DNA of 64,000 nt from Atopobium sp. BS2 (GCF_000565075.1 NZ_JDFG01000040.1:18320-82319), one strand, 5' to 3'. Counted from the first letter of the stretch, positions 19,387 to 28,399 are shown. Numbers and translations: made by a program. Notes: generated from the sequence alone by a model not told the origin.

Positions 19387-21269
19387 TGGCATATCAGCCC
19401 AAACATATGCGACTTTCAGCAGAGTCTTCTGATGGAACCTTATCTGAAGAAACTCTGAGCAAGGCTCTTGATCAGACCTTCGATGAGCCTCCTGTAGTGG
19501 ACACCATTGTTGTTCCGGAGACGTTTCATCAACCAATTGAGGATGAAGCCTTTGAGCAGATTGTAAGTCAGAAACTCGAAGAGGCCGCTGTTGAAGAGGA
19601 TAACTCTGAGGCAGATAACAGCTCTGTGTCAGACGGTAACTTCGACGCAGGTAATTCTTATAGTGAAGAGGCTTCTTCTGATGAAGAGGATGTCTCTAAA
19701 CAAAAAGACCTAAGTCGTTCTACCTCTATGATGAGTGTGCTTGTCCTGATTAGCCGTATTACGGGCTTTTTAAGAACCTGGGCTCAGGCATTTGCTATGG
19801 GTGCTACCGTTCTTGCAAGCTGCTATTCCATTGCAAATACTCTTCCTGACCAGCTCTATGAACTTGTTGGCGCGGGAATGCTCACCACGGCTTTCTTGCC
19901 AGTATATCTCTCTATTAAGAAGAAGGTTGGACAGGATGAGGCAAATGCCTACACTTCCAACCTGCTTTCCATTGTTGTTGTCGCAACTGGACTTGTTGCT
20001 GTTCTAGGTTTCTTCTTTGCTGCAGAAGTGGTGTATACACAGTCCTTCTCGGCAGGTGCTGATTTTGACCCAACGCTGGCAGTGTACTTCTTTAGGTTTT
20101 TTGTTATTGAGGTTATGCTGTATTGTTTCTCCACCATTTTCTCTGGTGTTTTGAATGCAGAGCGAGACTACCTCTGGCCAGCCGCAGCACCTATTTTTAA
20201 TAACTTTGTGACTACGGCGTCGTTCTTTGCGTATGCTTTCTTGGTTAACACAAACCCTGAGCTGGGTCTTTTGATTCTTGCACTGGGAAATCCGCTGGGC
20301 GTCTTAATTCAGGTTCTGATTCAGGTTCCGTCACTTAAACGCAAGGGGATTAAGCTCTCGTGGAGAATTAACCTCAAAGACCCCGCACTTAAAGAGACGC
20401 TTAAGATTGGTGCACCTGCTCTGATCGTTGTGGTTGCCACGTTTGTAACTATGTCGGTTCAGACAAGTTCGCAGCTCAGCGTTTCCGCGTCTGGTGCATC
20501 CATTGCGGCGTACGCTCGCCTTTGGTATACGCTGCCATATTCCATTTTGACGGTACCTATTACCACAGCCCTCTTTACGGAGCTGTCTGATAGCTGGGCA
20601 AAAGAGAATATGGATCAGTTCAAGAAGGACTTTAAGCACGGTATTAACCAGATTCTTTTCTTTACCGTGCCATTCATGATGTATCTGATGATTTTCTCGA
20701 TGCCCCTTGTTTCTATTATTGGAGCAAGCAAGTTTACTGAAGATCAACTGCTGTTAACCCAGCAATTCTTGATTGGTCAGTCGCTTGCTTTGCCTCTGTA
20801 TGGCATTGGTATGTACCTGCAAAAAGTCTGTTCTGCTATGCGTCGCATGACGCTCTATGCAGTATCTGCAACACTCGGTTCTGTTGTACAGGTTCTGGTA
20901 CTGCTGGTGGGTACTTCTCACTTTGGCATGATGTTTGTAGCAACTACCTCGGCCATCTTCTACGTGGTCATTGACACCATTATGTTGATTAGCCTGCGTA
21001 AGCACCTTGGTCAAATTGGACTTAAGTCCATGGTGTTTGCGTTTGTCCGCTCAATTCTTTTTGGTCTGGCAGGATCAGCGGTGGCGCTTTTGATTATGGT
21101 GGGTCTGCGTGCCGTTATGGGCGCACCAGATGGACGAGCACTTTACGGCGTGCTGTATTGCATCTTTGCAGGTATTCCAGCTGTTTTAGTTACCTATGGC
21201 TTGGCAATTCTCTTTAAATCACCAGAGTCTGTCATGCTGCGTTCACTGGTTTCTCGCGTAAGGTCATAG
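19386..21269 (+). CDS. murJ: Lipid II flippase MurJ (MviN family)
   Basis: This 627-residue membrane protein carries the MviN/MurJ fold with about 14 hydrophobic segments from residue 118 on; the first core motif is LVLISRITGFLRTWAQAFAM. It exports the peptidoglycan precursor lipid II. About 115 acidic, Ser/Glu-rich residues precede the first helix, an N-terminal extension seen in some actinobacterial MurJ proteins. The GTG start at 19386 overlaps the ybaK stop and is preceded by GAGGTG. The gene lies between uvrA/ybaK and uvrC in one transcript. Confidence 0.9.
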   Translation: MAYQPKHMRLSAESSDGTLSEETLSKALDQTFDEPPVVDTIVVPETFHQPIEDEAFEQIVSQKLEEAAVEEDNSEADNSSVSDGNFDAGNSYSEEASSDEEDVSKQKDLSRSTSMMSVLVLISRITGFLRTWAQAFAMGATVLASCYSIANTLPDQLYELVGAGMLTTAFLPVYLSIKKKVGQDEANAYTSNLLSIVVVATGLVAVLGFFFAAEVVYTQSFSAGADFDPTLAVYFFRFFVIEVMLYCFSTIFSGVLNAERDYLWPAAAPIFNNFVTTASFFAYAFLVNTNPELGLLILALGNPLGVLIQVLIQVPSLKRKGIKLSWRINLKDPALKETLKIGAPALIVVVATFVTMSVQTSSQLSVSASGASIAAYARLWYTLPYSILTVPITTALFTELSDSWAKENMDQFKKDFKHGINQILFFTVPFMMYLMIFSMPLVSIIGASKFTEDQLLLTQQFLIGQSLALPLYGIGMYLQKVCSAMRRMTLYAVSATLGSVVQVLVLLVGTSHFGMMFVATTSAIFYVVIDTIMLISLRKHLGQIGLKSMVFAFVRSILFGLAGSAVALLIMVGLRAVMGAPDGRALYGVLYCIFAGIPAVLVTYGLAILFKSPESVMLRSLVSRVRS

Positions 21270-21270
21270 T

Positions 21271-23328
21271 ATGGCCAGAAGCGGTGCTATAAGTAGCAAA
21301 GATAGCTCTCAGAACAACCTTGATCCCAACTACGTGCCTTCGGGGGCGCCGGGACTTGCGCCGTCATTTTCTTCCGAGCCTTCAGATGATCTGGTATCCA
21401 TCAGAGAGCAGGTTAATCAGGTGCCAACTGATCCAGGCTGTTACCTCTGGAAAGATGGGTCTGGCAAGGTTATCTATGTAGGAAAAGCTAAGAACCTGCG
21501 TGCTCGCATGAGGCAGTACGTCACACTTCAAGATGATCGAGCCAAGATTCCACTGATGATGCAGGTCGTGCGTAGTTTTGACTACATTGTGGTAGAAAAC
21601 GAGCACGAAGCACTGGTGCTGGAGCGCAATCTTATCGCTCAGTATCGTCCGTACTTTAACGTGGACTTCAAAGACGATAAGAGCTATCCCTACATTGCCA
21701 TTACCGAGTCAGATACCTTCCCAGCAATTAAATACACGCGCGAGAAACACAAGAAGGGTACGCGCTATTTTGGTCCCTACACTGATTCTAACGCCGCTCG
21801 CCAGACCATTGAGACGCTCAGAAAAGTAGTGCCTATCTGCTCCGCTACGTGCGTGGAGTGGAAGCGTGCTAAGCGTTTGCTCGAAAAAGACCCTGATGGG
21901 GCGGCTGTTGCTAACTTGCTGCTGGCAAAGAAGGGACGTCCCTGCTTTGATTACCACGTAGGCAAGGGACCTGGCGTGTGCGTTGGCGCCATTGATACCG
22001 TTTCCTACGCAAAGAACGTCAGGCAGGTAGAAAACTTCCTCCGCGGAAATCGCTCTGAGATAGTCTCTGAGCTCAAAGATCAGATGCAAGAAGCTGCCGC
22101 TGACCTGGATTTTGAGAAGGCGGCTAGGCTCAAGTCCCGCCTGACTTCACTCTCTGATCTTGATGACCGCCAGCAAGTCACGTTTCCTACCTCGGTCAAC
22201 ATTGACCTCATTGGCATTTATCGAGAAGAAACTATCTCCGCTGCCTGCGTTTTTGTTGTGCGAGAAGGTCGTACCATCCGCTCAGTTGAGTTTATCCTGG
22301 ACAAAGGCTTGGACGTTTCCGAGGAAGAGCTGGTTTCGGGCTTCCTAAAGCGCTACTACGACGAAACCGCTGACATTCCCGCAGAGGTTAACCTGCCCAT
22401 CGATCTTCTCGACGCAGAGGTTTTGTCCGAGTGGCTGACGCAAAAACGAGGTCACAACTGCGTACTTCACCACCCACAACGTGGCGAGAAGTTCCGTCTT
22501 CTCCAGATGGCTTCTGCTAACGCTCGCCATGCGCTGATGCGACACATGATTCGCACGGGCTATGCTGATGACCGCACTAACCAGGCGCTTCTTCAGCTTG
22601 AAAGCGCACTTGCGCTTGATGCGCCGCCGCTGCGCATTGAGTGCTTTGATATCTCTACGCTTCATGGCAACTTTACCGTTGCCTCGATGGTGGTCTTTAC
22701 TAACGGAAAGGCTGATAAAAGCCAGTATCGACGCTTTAAGATCCGTGCTGAGCTTGATGAAGCAAACGACTTTGTCTCAATGACAGAGGTCCTGGGCAGA
22801 AGGTATAGCCCGGAACGCATGGCAGATGAGCGCTTTGGCTCACGACCTGATTTGCTGGTAGTTGATGGTGGTAAGCCTCAGTTGACCGCTGCCATCAACC
22901 AGCTTAATGAGCTGGGGTTGGATATTCCTGTCTGCGGCCTTGCTAAGTCTGATGAGGAAGTCTTTGTACCTTGGGACGACACACCAATTGTGTTGCCTAC
23001 GGGGTCAGCTTCTCTGTATCTCATCAAGCAAGTCCGTGATGAGTCTCACCGTTTTGCAATTACGTTCCATCGTGAGCTTAGAGATAAGGCAATGACCGTC
23101 TCTATTCTGGACGAAATCCCTGGTGTAGGACCTAAACGCAAAAAAGATATCATGCGCCATTTTGGCTCTTTTAAGCGCTTAAAGGCTGCAAGTGTTGAGG
23201 ACATCTCTCAGGTAAAAGGTGTTTCTGTGAACTTGGCAGAAACTATTTATGAAGAGCTCAAAGCTTGGGAAGAATCTTCCACGACTGTACATGAGAAGTT
23301 AGATGCAAGGGGAGGAACTCATGAGTAA
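21271..23328 (+). CDS. uvrC: Excinuclease ABC subunit C
   Basis: The 685-residue dual-incision nuclease acts with UvrB. The GIY-YIG domain shows GCYLWKDGSGKVIYVGKAK near residue 55. A UVR helix (DLDFEKAARLKSRL) for UvrB contact lies near residue 280. The RNase H-like domain shows CFDIS and LVVDGGKPQ. Two helix-hairpin-helix motifs end the protein (IPGVGPKRKKDIM). About 35 extra residues precede GIY-YIG. It follows murJ by 1 bp. In actinobacteria uvrC normally precedes rapZ directly; here 12.7 kb of other genes intervene. Confidence 0.96.
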   Translation: MARSGAISSKDSSQNNLDPNYVPSGAPGLAPSFSSEPSDDLVSIREQVNQVPTDPGCYLWKDGSGKVIYVGKAKNLRARMRQYVTLQDDRAKIPLMMQVVRSFDYIVVENEHEALVLERNLIAQYRPYFNVDFKDDKSYPYIAITESDTFPAIKYTREKHKKGTRYFGPYTDSNAARQTIETLRKVVPICSATCVEWKRAKRLLEKDPDGAAVANLLLAKKGRPCFDYHVGKGPGVCVGAIDTVSYAKNVRQVENFLRGNRSEIVSELKDQMQEAAADLDFEKAARLKSRLTSLSDLDDRQQVTFPTSVNIDLIGIYREETISAACVFVVREGRTIRSVEFILDKGLDVSEEELVSGFLKRYYDETADIPAEVNLPIDLLDAEVLSEWLTQKRGHNCVLHHPQRGEKFRLLQMASANARHALMRHMIRTGYADDRTNQALLQLESALALDAPPLRIECFDISTLHGNFTVASMVVFTNGKADKSQYRRFKIRAELDEANDFVSMTEVLGRRYSPERMADERFGSRPDLLVVDGGKPQLTAAINQLNELGLDIPVCGLAKSDEEVFVPWDDTPIVLPTGSASLYLIKQVRDESHRFAITFHRELRDKAMTVSILDEIPGVGPKRKKDIMRHFGSFKRLKAASVEDISQVKGVSVNLAETIYEELKAWEESSTTVHEKLDARGGTHE

Positions 23329-23554
23329 AACAGCAGACGAGAAGATCTTGGCACTCGTGAATCCAGAATACATTAAGCGTATTCCGTTCTTTGTTCGTGG
23401 TCACGCAACGGGAAAGTCTTGTGAGTATATTGCTCAGGAGTATCCAGAGCTTTACGCTGCATTTGAGGATGAACCCAGTGCTCAACAAGTTGAAGAGATG
23501 GCAAAGATTATCAACGAGCTCTTTGAGCAAAGGATGAAGAAGCACAATCTCTAA
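23321..23554 (+). CDS. Small conserved-looking hypothetical protein (77 residues)
   Basis: The ATG at 23321 follows a perfect GGAGG and overlaps the uvrC stop by 8 bp; an upstream in-frame start at 23303 would add six residues and is less likely. The protein is helical and soluble, with VNPEYIKRIPFFVRGHA followed by a C-terminal amphipathic helix (EEMAKIINELFEQRMKK). I recognise no family. The coupling to uvrC and the strong terminator right after it show it is the last gene of the uvrA operon. Confidence 0.7.
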   Translation: MSKTADEKILALVNPEYIKRIPFFVRGHATGKSCEYIAQEYPELYAAFEDEPSAQQVEEMAKIINELFEQRMKKHNL

Positions 23555-23582
23555 AACCAAATCAAACAATTGAGTTATTTGT

Positions 23583-23629
23583 AATAAGAATGGCAGCTAT
23601 GAAGTGTTGTTATGCCATTCTTATTTTTT
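23583..23629 (+). terminator. Strong intrinsic terminator of the uvrA-uvrC operon
   Basis: Perfect 13-bp stem AATAAGAATGGCA / TGCCATTCTTATT with a 17-nt loop, followed by TTTTC. It marks the border between the conserved repair operon and the accessory block. Confidence 0.92.
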
Positions 23630-23701
23630 CATTCAACGCTGAAATATAGCCATTGGCCGACAGATTAGCTGTTAAAGCATACTCGAACAGAATATTATTA
23701 G

Positions 23702-23773
23702 AGCTACCTAGTTATTACTTTTACTTCAGTTGCTACAAGCAGTTCTAATGAGGTGACAGCAGATGAAGCGTAG
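23702..23773 (+). pseudogene. 24-codon C-terminal remnant before duplicated gene copy 1
   Basis: In the +2 frame relative to the following gene, codons end ...SSSNEVTADEA and stop at TAG 23771-23773, inside the first codons of the gene at 23763. The end resembles ...TTDLSEVTDDAA before copy 2. An in-frame stop precedes it at 23699. I read it as the tail of a lost upstream gene that was duplicated with its partner. Confidence 0.5.
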
Positions 23774-24410
23774 AAAAAGGTTTGTAAAAGATCTGTCATT
23801 ATTAGTAGTTCTTGTTGTTTGTGGTTTGCTAATAAATAATTGGTTTTTTAAGCTGAATACTATGAGGCTGCCAGAGTTAAAAAAGCAGGCAGCTCAGTAT
23901 GTTGTGCAACAATATGAGAATAAGAAAAATGGTCTTAAGTCTGATTTTGGGTCCGCAGAAAATATTGATTTAGAGACCGCTACTATCTCTGGGCCATTTT
24001 TAGGAGTCAGTCAAGCTAACCTACTTATGTTGAATGTAGATTTATATTGGGTAATAAGCTCTCAAGAAACGGTTGTTGGTACTGTTGAGCAAGATTTGGG
24101 GCTATTCGCCATTGGGTCTTATTTTGGAACTCCAAAAATGTGGATTCAAACAAGGAACGCTGGGCTGTTACAAGAAATGCATAATAGAAATTATAGATGT
24201 CTAGTTAGAAGTTTTTGTGGCTTAGGGTTAAGTGGATGGCCGCCACCGTATCTAGCTGATGGTTATTTAGGAAGTTATAGCCCAGATGACGGATATTTCG
24301 AAATTATAAAAGAAGATTATCACGTATCGGAAATTATTAGCTTCCGATTAGGGGAAGAACACTTGGACTTTATGGCAAATCCTGAGCGTGTTGTAGATTT
24401 AGTTAAGTAA
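23763..24410 (+). CDS. Single-pass membrane-anchored hypothetical protein, tandem copy 1
   Basis: The 215-residue protein has a basic N-terminus (MKRRKRFVK), one hydrophobic helix at about 12-28, and a soluble domain probably outside the cell. The Cys within the helix is not in a lipobox. It is closely similar to the next gene along its whole length: the KLNTMRLPELKKQAAQYVVQ region, the WIQTRNAGLLQEM region and the last 30 residues are nearly identical. No family is recognised. The DNA is more AT-rich than its neighbours. The small size and position after remnants of a wall-binding-like protein would fit a partner or immunity-type role, which is speculation. Confidence 0.65.
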   Translation: MKRRKRFVKDLSLLVVLVVCGLLINNWFFKLNTMRLPELKKQAAQYVVQQYENKKNGLKSDFGSAENIDLETATISGPFLGVSQANLLMLNVDLYWVISSQETVVGTVEQDLGLFAIGSYFGTPKMWIQTRNAGLLQEMHNRNYRCLVRSFCGLGLSGWPPPYLADGYLGSYSPDDGYFEIIKEDYHVSEIISFRLGEEHLDFMANPERVVDLVK

Positions 24411-24436
24411 TTTCGAGGTGTTTTCTCTTCTTTAGA

Positions 24437-24622
24437 ACTGAGAAAAATGTTCCTTTCGGTGGACCTAAGGGTTCAATGGTAGTTGGACAAAAGGCAAGAA
24501 TAGACGGTGTTGTGTATGAATTTGATCAAAAAGGCATTGCTAGAAAAGTCTTAAATCCAAATATTGTTCCCGTGTTAGCGCCAACTACAGACTTAAGTGA
24601 GGTAACTGATGATGCAGCGTAG
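24437..24622 (+). pseudogene. 61-codon C-terminal remnant with wall-binding-like repeat
   Basis: The space between the two copies stays open in one frame and ends in a TAG (24620-24622) within the start of copy 2. It encodes TEKNVPFGGPKGSMVVGQ... followed by ARIDGVVYEFDQKGIARK, which has the rhythm of cell-wall/glucan-binding repeats (GxxxxGxxxxDGxxYxFDxxG). No start or ribosome site is present, so it looks like the 3' stump of a deleted secreted protein that once overlapped the membrane gene. Confidence 0.55.
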
Positions 24623-25259
24623 AAAAAGATTTATAAAAGGTCTGTCATTATTGGTAGTTCTTGTTATTTGTGGTTTGCTGATAAATAACTGGATTTTTAA
24701 GTTGAATACTATGAGACTGCCAGAGTTAAAAAAGCAGGCAGCTCAGTATGTTGTGCAACAATATAATGCTTGTAAAAACGGTTCAAAGTCAGATTTTACT
24801 TCTGTTGATAACATTAACTTGGAAGATACAGAGATTGCTGGCCCGTTTTTGGGCGTTAGCAAAGATGGCCCAGTAGTAATGAACATAACGCTCTATTGGA
24901 CAATAAGTTCTCATGGAGTTCTTATTGGAACTGTTGAGCAAGATTTGGGAGTCTTTGCTATAAGCGCATTTACGGGATCTTCATCAGAACTGTGGATTCA
25001 AACAAGGAATGCTGGGCTGTTACAAGAAATGAATAAGCAAAAATTACCGTGCTTGGTTTGGTCAGTTGCAGGAGAAAATGGATGGCCTCCAAGCTACCGA
25101 TCAGATGGTTATTATGGCCGCTATAGTCCAGCTGACGGAGATTTCGAAGTTATAAAAGAAGATGCATATCACGTATCGGAAATTATTAGCTTCCGATTAG
25201 GGGAAGAACACTTGGACTTTATGGCAAATCCTGAACGAATCCTGGATTTAACCAAGTAA
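24609..25259 (+). CDS. Single-pass membrane-anchored hypothetical protein, tandem copy 2
   Basis: The 216-residue paralogue of the preceding gene has the same layout: basic start, one helix at about 13-30, then an extracytoplasmic domain. Two consecutive ATGs (24609, 24612) are possible starts. The central region differs most between the copies (DFTSVDNINLEDTEIAGPF against DFGSAENIDLETATISGPF), while both ends are almost unchanged, including DNA just past the stop codons. This points to a fairly recent duplication with diversification of the middle. Function unknown. Confidence 0.65.
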   Translation: MMQRRKRFIKGLSLLVVLVICGLLINNWIFKLNTMRLPELKKQAAQYVVQQYNACKNGSKSDFTSVDNINLEDTEIAGPFLGVSKDGPVVMNITLYWTISSHGVLIGTVEQDLGVFAISAFTGSSSELWIQTRNAGLLQEMNKQKLPCLVWSVAGENGWPPSYRSDGYYGRYSPADGDFEVIKEDAYHVSEIISFRLGEEHLDFMANPERILDLTK

Positions 25260-25283
25260 TTTTGCGGTGTTTTCGCTGTTCTA

Positions 25284-25322
25284 AAACAAGAGTCAGTTCA
25301 ATTTGGGCTGACTCTTGTTTAA
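25284..25322 (+). terminator. Intrinsic terminator after duplicated genes
   Basis: AACAAGAGTCAG / CTGACTCTTGTTT stem with an 11-nt loop, ending in TTT. It lies 25 bp after the copy 2 stop. Confidence 0.85.
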
Positions 25323-25353
25323 TCTTCACAACATATCCGTAATTTCTAAAGGC

Positions 25354-25384
25354 AAACGGTAGTAAAACATCGGTAAACGGTAGT
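25354..25384. repeat. Direct repeat AAACGGTAGT spaced by two helical turns
   Basis: AAACGGTAGT occurs at 25354-25363 and 25375-25384, exactly 21 bp apart. It lies in the 422-bp gap between the duplicated genes and the sialate-type transporter, immediately before TTGACT. The spacing suggests a protein binding one face of the DNA. Confidence 0.4.
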
Positions 25385-25453
25385 TGACTTTGCTTACTAC
25401 TTGTGTAGTTAGTTAAATAATTTATATATTATACAAAGTAAAATAATAGTAAA

Positions 25454-25475
25454 GCCCGCTAACTGCGGGCCTTCT
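25454..25475. terminator. GC-rich hairpin, possibly bidirectional terminator
   Basis: GCCCGC, loop TAACT, GCGGGC, then CTTCTT on the plus strand and TTTACTATTATTTTA on the minus strand. There is no gene between it and the previous terminator, so either a short transcript starts near the AT-rich stretch at 25410-25435 or it insulates the next operon. Confidence 0.65.
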
Positions 25476-25621
25476 TAGCTGCTATTAAGATTTATATGCA
25501 GTAAATAATACAACAAAACACGTTTTCATATTTTGAGCAGCCAATGGGCGAGAAATTAATACCGTTGGGCGAACTGTGTTCAGAGGAAATATCTTTTCTT
25601 CATATAGTTATATAGATGTAA

Positions 25622-25654
25622 GCCACACAAGTGGCATTGGTGCCACGTTGTGGC
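25622..25654 (+). promoter_or_regulatory. Twin small hairpins in the leader of the binding-protein gene
   Basis: GCCAC-acaa-GTGGC (25622-25635) and GCCAC-gtt-GTGGC (25642-25654) share the same arms and can also pair crosswise. They lie 27-60 bp before the ATG at 25682. They may stabilise the abundant binding-protein mRNA or regulate it. No known riboswitch is recognised. Confidence 0.4.
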
Positions 25655-25681
25655 AAGGAGAGTTTTTAGAAAGAGGCAGAA

Positions 25682-27283
25682 ATGAGCGAGTTTATTAACC
25701 GTCCACTTTCGCGTCGCGGCTTCCTTGGTGGAGCAACTGTTGCAGCTGGCCTTGGTCTCACCGCTTGCGGTGGTCAGCAGCAGAAGGCAGCTGAGGCTCC
25801 ATCTGGAAAGGAAGGCGGCGGCACAATTACTGCTGGTACCGCTTATTCAACCCAGAACTATGATCCATCTACTACTTCATCAGCACTTGCCCTTGGTGTT
25901 AACTGGCAGGTAGTTGAGGGTCTCTATGGTCTTAACTTCCACGACTATTCCACCTTCAATGAGCTTGCTACTGCTGATCCTAAGAAGGTTGACGATTACA
26001 CCTTTGAGATTACCCTCCGTGACGGCGCAAAGTTCTCTGATGGTAACGAGGTAAAGGCAGATGACGTTGTTGAGTCCTTCAACCGTTCCGCTGCTAAGGG
26101 TAGCGTTTACGTCCCAATGCTCTCTCCAATTGCTTCCGTAGAGAAGAAGGATGACAAGACTGTCACCGTTAAGACTACTATTGCTAACTTCTCCCTCCTC
26201 AAGGAGCGCCTGTCCATTGTTCGCGTTGTTCCATCAAGCAGCTCCCAGGATGAGATGAAGAAGCAGCCAGTTGGTTCTGGTCCATGGATGTATGAGTCCA
26301 TCTCTGACAACACTCTTGACCTTGTTCCTAACAAAAACTACAACGGCGCAACTCCTGCTAAGGACGATAAGCTCCACTATGACGTCCTTAAGGATCCAAC
26401 CGCTCGTCTGACCGCACAGCAGGACGGAACCACCCTTGCTATGGAAATGGTCCCTGCAGACGCTGTAGACCAGCTCAAGGGCGCAGGCTGCACCGTTGAC
26501 GCTGTTCAGGGCTTTGGTGTCCGCTTTGCAATGTTCAACCTTGGCAAGGCTCCTTGGGACAACGTTAAGGTTCGCCAGGCATGCCTCTATGCACTTGATA
26601 CAGATAAGATGCTTGCAAACGCATTCTCTGGTCAGGCAGAGGTTGCTACCAGCTACCTTCCTTCTTCCTTTGCTAACTATCACAAGGCATCTACTGTCTA
26701 TGCACACGATGTAGATAAGGCTAAGAAGCTCATTTCTGAGTCCGGTATTACCCCAGGTGATGTTGTTCTCCGCACCACCGATAACGAGCAGGTTAAGTCC
26801 ATGGCAACTCAGGTCAAGAACGATCTCGACGCACTTGGCTTTAACGTAAGCATCGTTTCCGATACTTCTCCTGCAACCTATGCTGCAATCGACGCAGTTG
26901 ACGGTTCTTGGGATATCCTGCTTGCCCCTGGCGATCCTTCCTGCTTCGGCGCAGACGTCGACTTGCTGCTTAACTGGTGGTATGGCGATAACGTCTGGAT
27001 GACCAAGCGTTGCCCATGGAAGGAGTCTGCTGAGTGGACCAAGCTCCACGACCTTATGACCAAGGCTCTTGGCCAGTCTGGTGCTGATCAGCAGTCCACT
27101 TGGAACGAGTGCTTCGACATCATCGCTGAGAACGTACCTCTGTACCCAGTTCTCTTTGCTAAGACTTTCACCGCTTCTTGGAGCGAGAAGCCAAACAGCA
27201 ACGGCGTTGCTCTCAAGGGCTTCAAGGGCATCGGAACTACCGGTATGTCCTTCATTGATGTCAACACAGTTACTGCTAGCTAA
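25682..27283 (+). CDS. ABC transporter substrate-binding lipoprotein, family 5 (probable sialate/peptide importer)
   Basis: The 533-residue precursor has a Tat leader (SRRGFLGGAT, residues 10-19) and a lipobox ending in Cys29. The mature part is a DppA/OppA-type binding protein: TLRDGAKFSDGNEVKADDVVESFNR-like region near residue 110, then GSGPW around 199. It is the first gene of a five-component importer. Because esterase, aldolase, kinase and NanE genes of sialate catabolism follow on the same strand, I infer a sialic-acid ligand, as for SatA of Haemophilus ducreyi and SiaE of Corynebacterium glutamicum. A peptide ligand remains possible. Codon usage looks optimised, consistent with high expression. 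Confidence 0.82.
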   Translation: MSEFINRPLSRRGFLGGATVAAGLGLTACGGQQQKAAEAPSGKEGGGTITAGTAYSTQNYDPSTTSSALALGVNWQVVEGLYGLNFHDYSTFNELATADPKKVDDYTFEITLRDGAKFSDGNEVKADDVVESFNRSAAKGSVYVPMLSPIASVEKKDDKTVTVKTTIANFSLLKERLSIVRVVPSSSSQDEMKKQPVGSGPWMYESISDNTLDLVPNKNYNGATPAKDDKLHYDVLKDPTARLTAQQDGTTLAMEMVPADAVDQLKGAGCTVDAVQGFGVRFAMFNLGKAPWDNVKVRQACLYALDTDKMLANAFSGQAEVATSYLPSSFANYHKASTVYAHDVDKAKKLISESGITPGDVVLRTTDNEQVKSMATQVKNDLDALGFNVSIVSDTSPATYAAIDAVDGSWDILLAPGDPSCFGADVDLLLNWWYGDNVWMTKRCPWKESAEWTKLHDLMTKALGQSGADQQSTWNECFDIIAENVPLYPVLFAKTFTASWSEKPNSNGVALKGFKGIGTTGMSFIDVNTVTAS

Positions 27284-27321
27284 TTTGTTGTCGTCACGCG
27301 CTTAGCATCTCATACATTGGG

Positions 27322-27355
27322 GCCCGAGCGTTTTACTTATAACGCTCGGGCTCTT
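27322..27355 (+). terminator. Partial terminator between binding protein and permease
   Basis: GCCCGAGCGTT / AACGCTCGGGC with an 8-nt loop followed by TCTTGTG, a weak T-run. Such intra-operon hairpins commonly keep the binding protein in excess over the membrane subunits. Confidence 0.7.
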
Positions 27356-27438
27356 GTGCTCAAAATTTAGTCTTGAGGTGCACAAAGTCTCATCAAATTT
27401 TATTTGTACGGTTTGTTTTAAAGAGAGAGGGGGAGATA

Positions 27439-28395
27439 GTGAACAACCTATTACGTCTTATCGGACGCCGTCTTATTGCGCTGCCGATTATGGCTTTAGG
27501 CGTCACCTTTCTCGTATTCTTCCTAATGTCTTTCTCGCATGTTGATCCTGCATACAATGCCTTGGGAGAGTCTGCTTCTGAAGAAGCTATCCAGCAGTAT
27601 CACATTGAGAATGGCCTTGATGACCCATGGCCTGTGAGATATGTACGCTATATCGGTGATGTTGCTCATGGAAACTTGGGTACCTACGGCACTTCTCACT
27701 ATTCAGTTGCTGAAAGAATTTCAAAGGCTCTGCCAGTAACTATGCAGTTGACCTTTATGGGTCTCTTTATTGGCGCAATAGTTTCGTTTACGTTGGGCGT
27801 TATTGCGGCTCTCTATAGAGATCAATGGCCCGATCAAATCATCCGCGTATTCTCAATTGCCGGTCTTGCAACGCCATCATTTTGGTTGGCAGTTCTTTTG
27901 ATTCTGGTCTTTGCGTCTACGCTTAAACTGCTACCAGCCTCTGGAGCACTACCAGATCCTACGGTAAATCTTGGCGGCTACTTTGCTCGTATGATTATGC
28001 CGGCATTTGCACTTGCGGTTCCAATGTCTGGTCAGATGACCCGTATTGTTCGTACCGCAATGGTTGAGGAGCTGGATAAGGACTACGTCCGCACTGCTCG
28101 CGGCGCTGGTATTCCAGAGAGAATTGTCATCGCAAGAAACGTACTTCGCAACGCTCTTATTACCCCTGTAACCACGCTTGGTCTGAAGATTGGTTACCTC
28201 ATGGGTGGCGCCGTTGTCATTGAGGTTATTTTTAACCTTCCTGGCATGGGTACCGCAATTCTTGAGGGCATCCAGGGTAACGAGGCAATGCTTGTTCAGG
28301 GCGTTGTTGTTGTCGTTGCACTGTCCTTCATCATCATCAACATTGTTGTTGATATGTTGTACATCTTGATTAACCCACGCATTAGGACGGTGTAG
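27439..28395 (+). CDS. ABC transporter permease, DppB/OppB type
   Basis: The 318-residue inner-membrane subunit begins at a GTG preceded by GGGGGAG; an earlier in-frame TTG at 27373 lacks a ribosome site. It has six hydrophobic segments, the N-terminal LLRLIGRRLIALPIM helix typical of DppB, and the cytoplasmic EAA loop DYVRTARGAGIPERIVIARN near residue 215. It pairs with the permease half of the next gene. Position and order (SBP-B-C/D-F) define one importer operon. Confidence 0.88.
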   Translation: MNNLLRLIGRRLIALPIMALGVTFLVFFLMSFSHVDPAYNALGESASEEAIQQYHIENGLDDPWPVRYVRYIGDVAHGNLGTYGTSHYSVAERISKALPVTMQLTFMGLFIGAIVSFTLGVIAALYRDQWPDQIIRVFSIAGLATPSFWLAVLLILVFASTLKLLPASGALPDPTVNLGGYFARMIMPAFALAVPMSGQMTRIVRTAMVEELDKDYVRTARGAGIPERIVIARNVLRNALITPVTTLGLKIGYLMGGAVVIEVIFNLPGMGTAILEGIQGNEAMLVQGVVVVVALSFIIINIVVDMLYILINPRIRTV

Positions 28396-28399
28396 TGCG

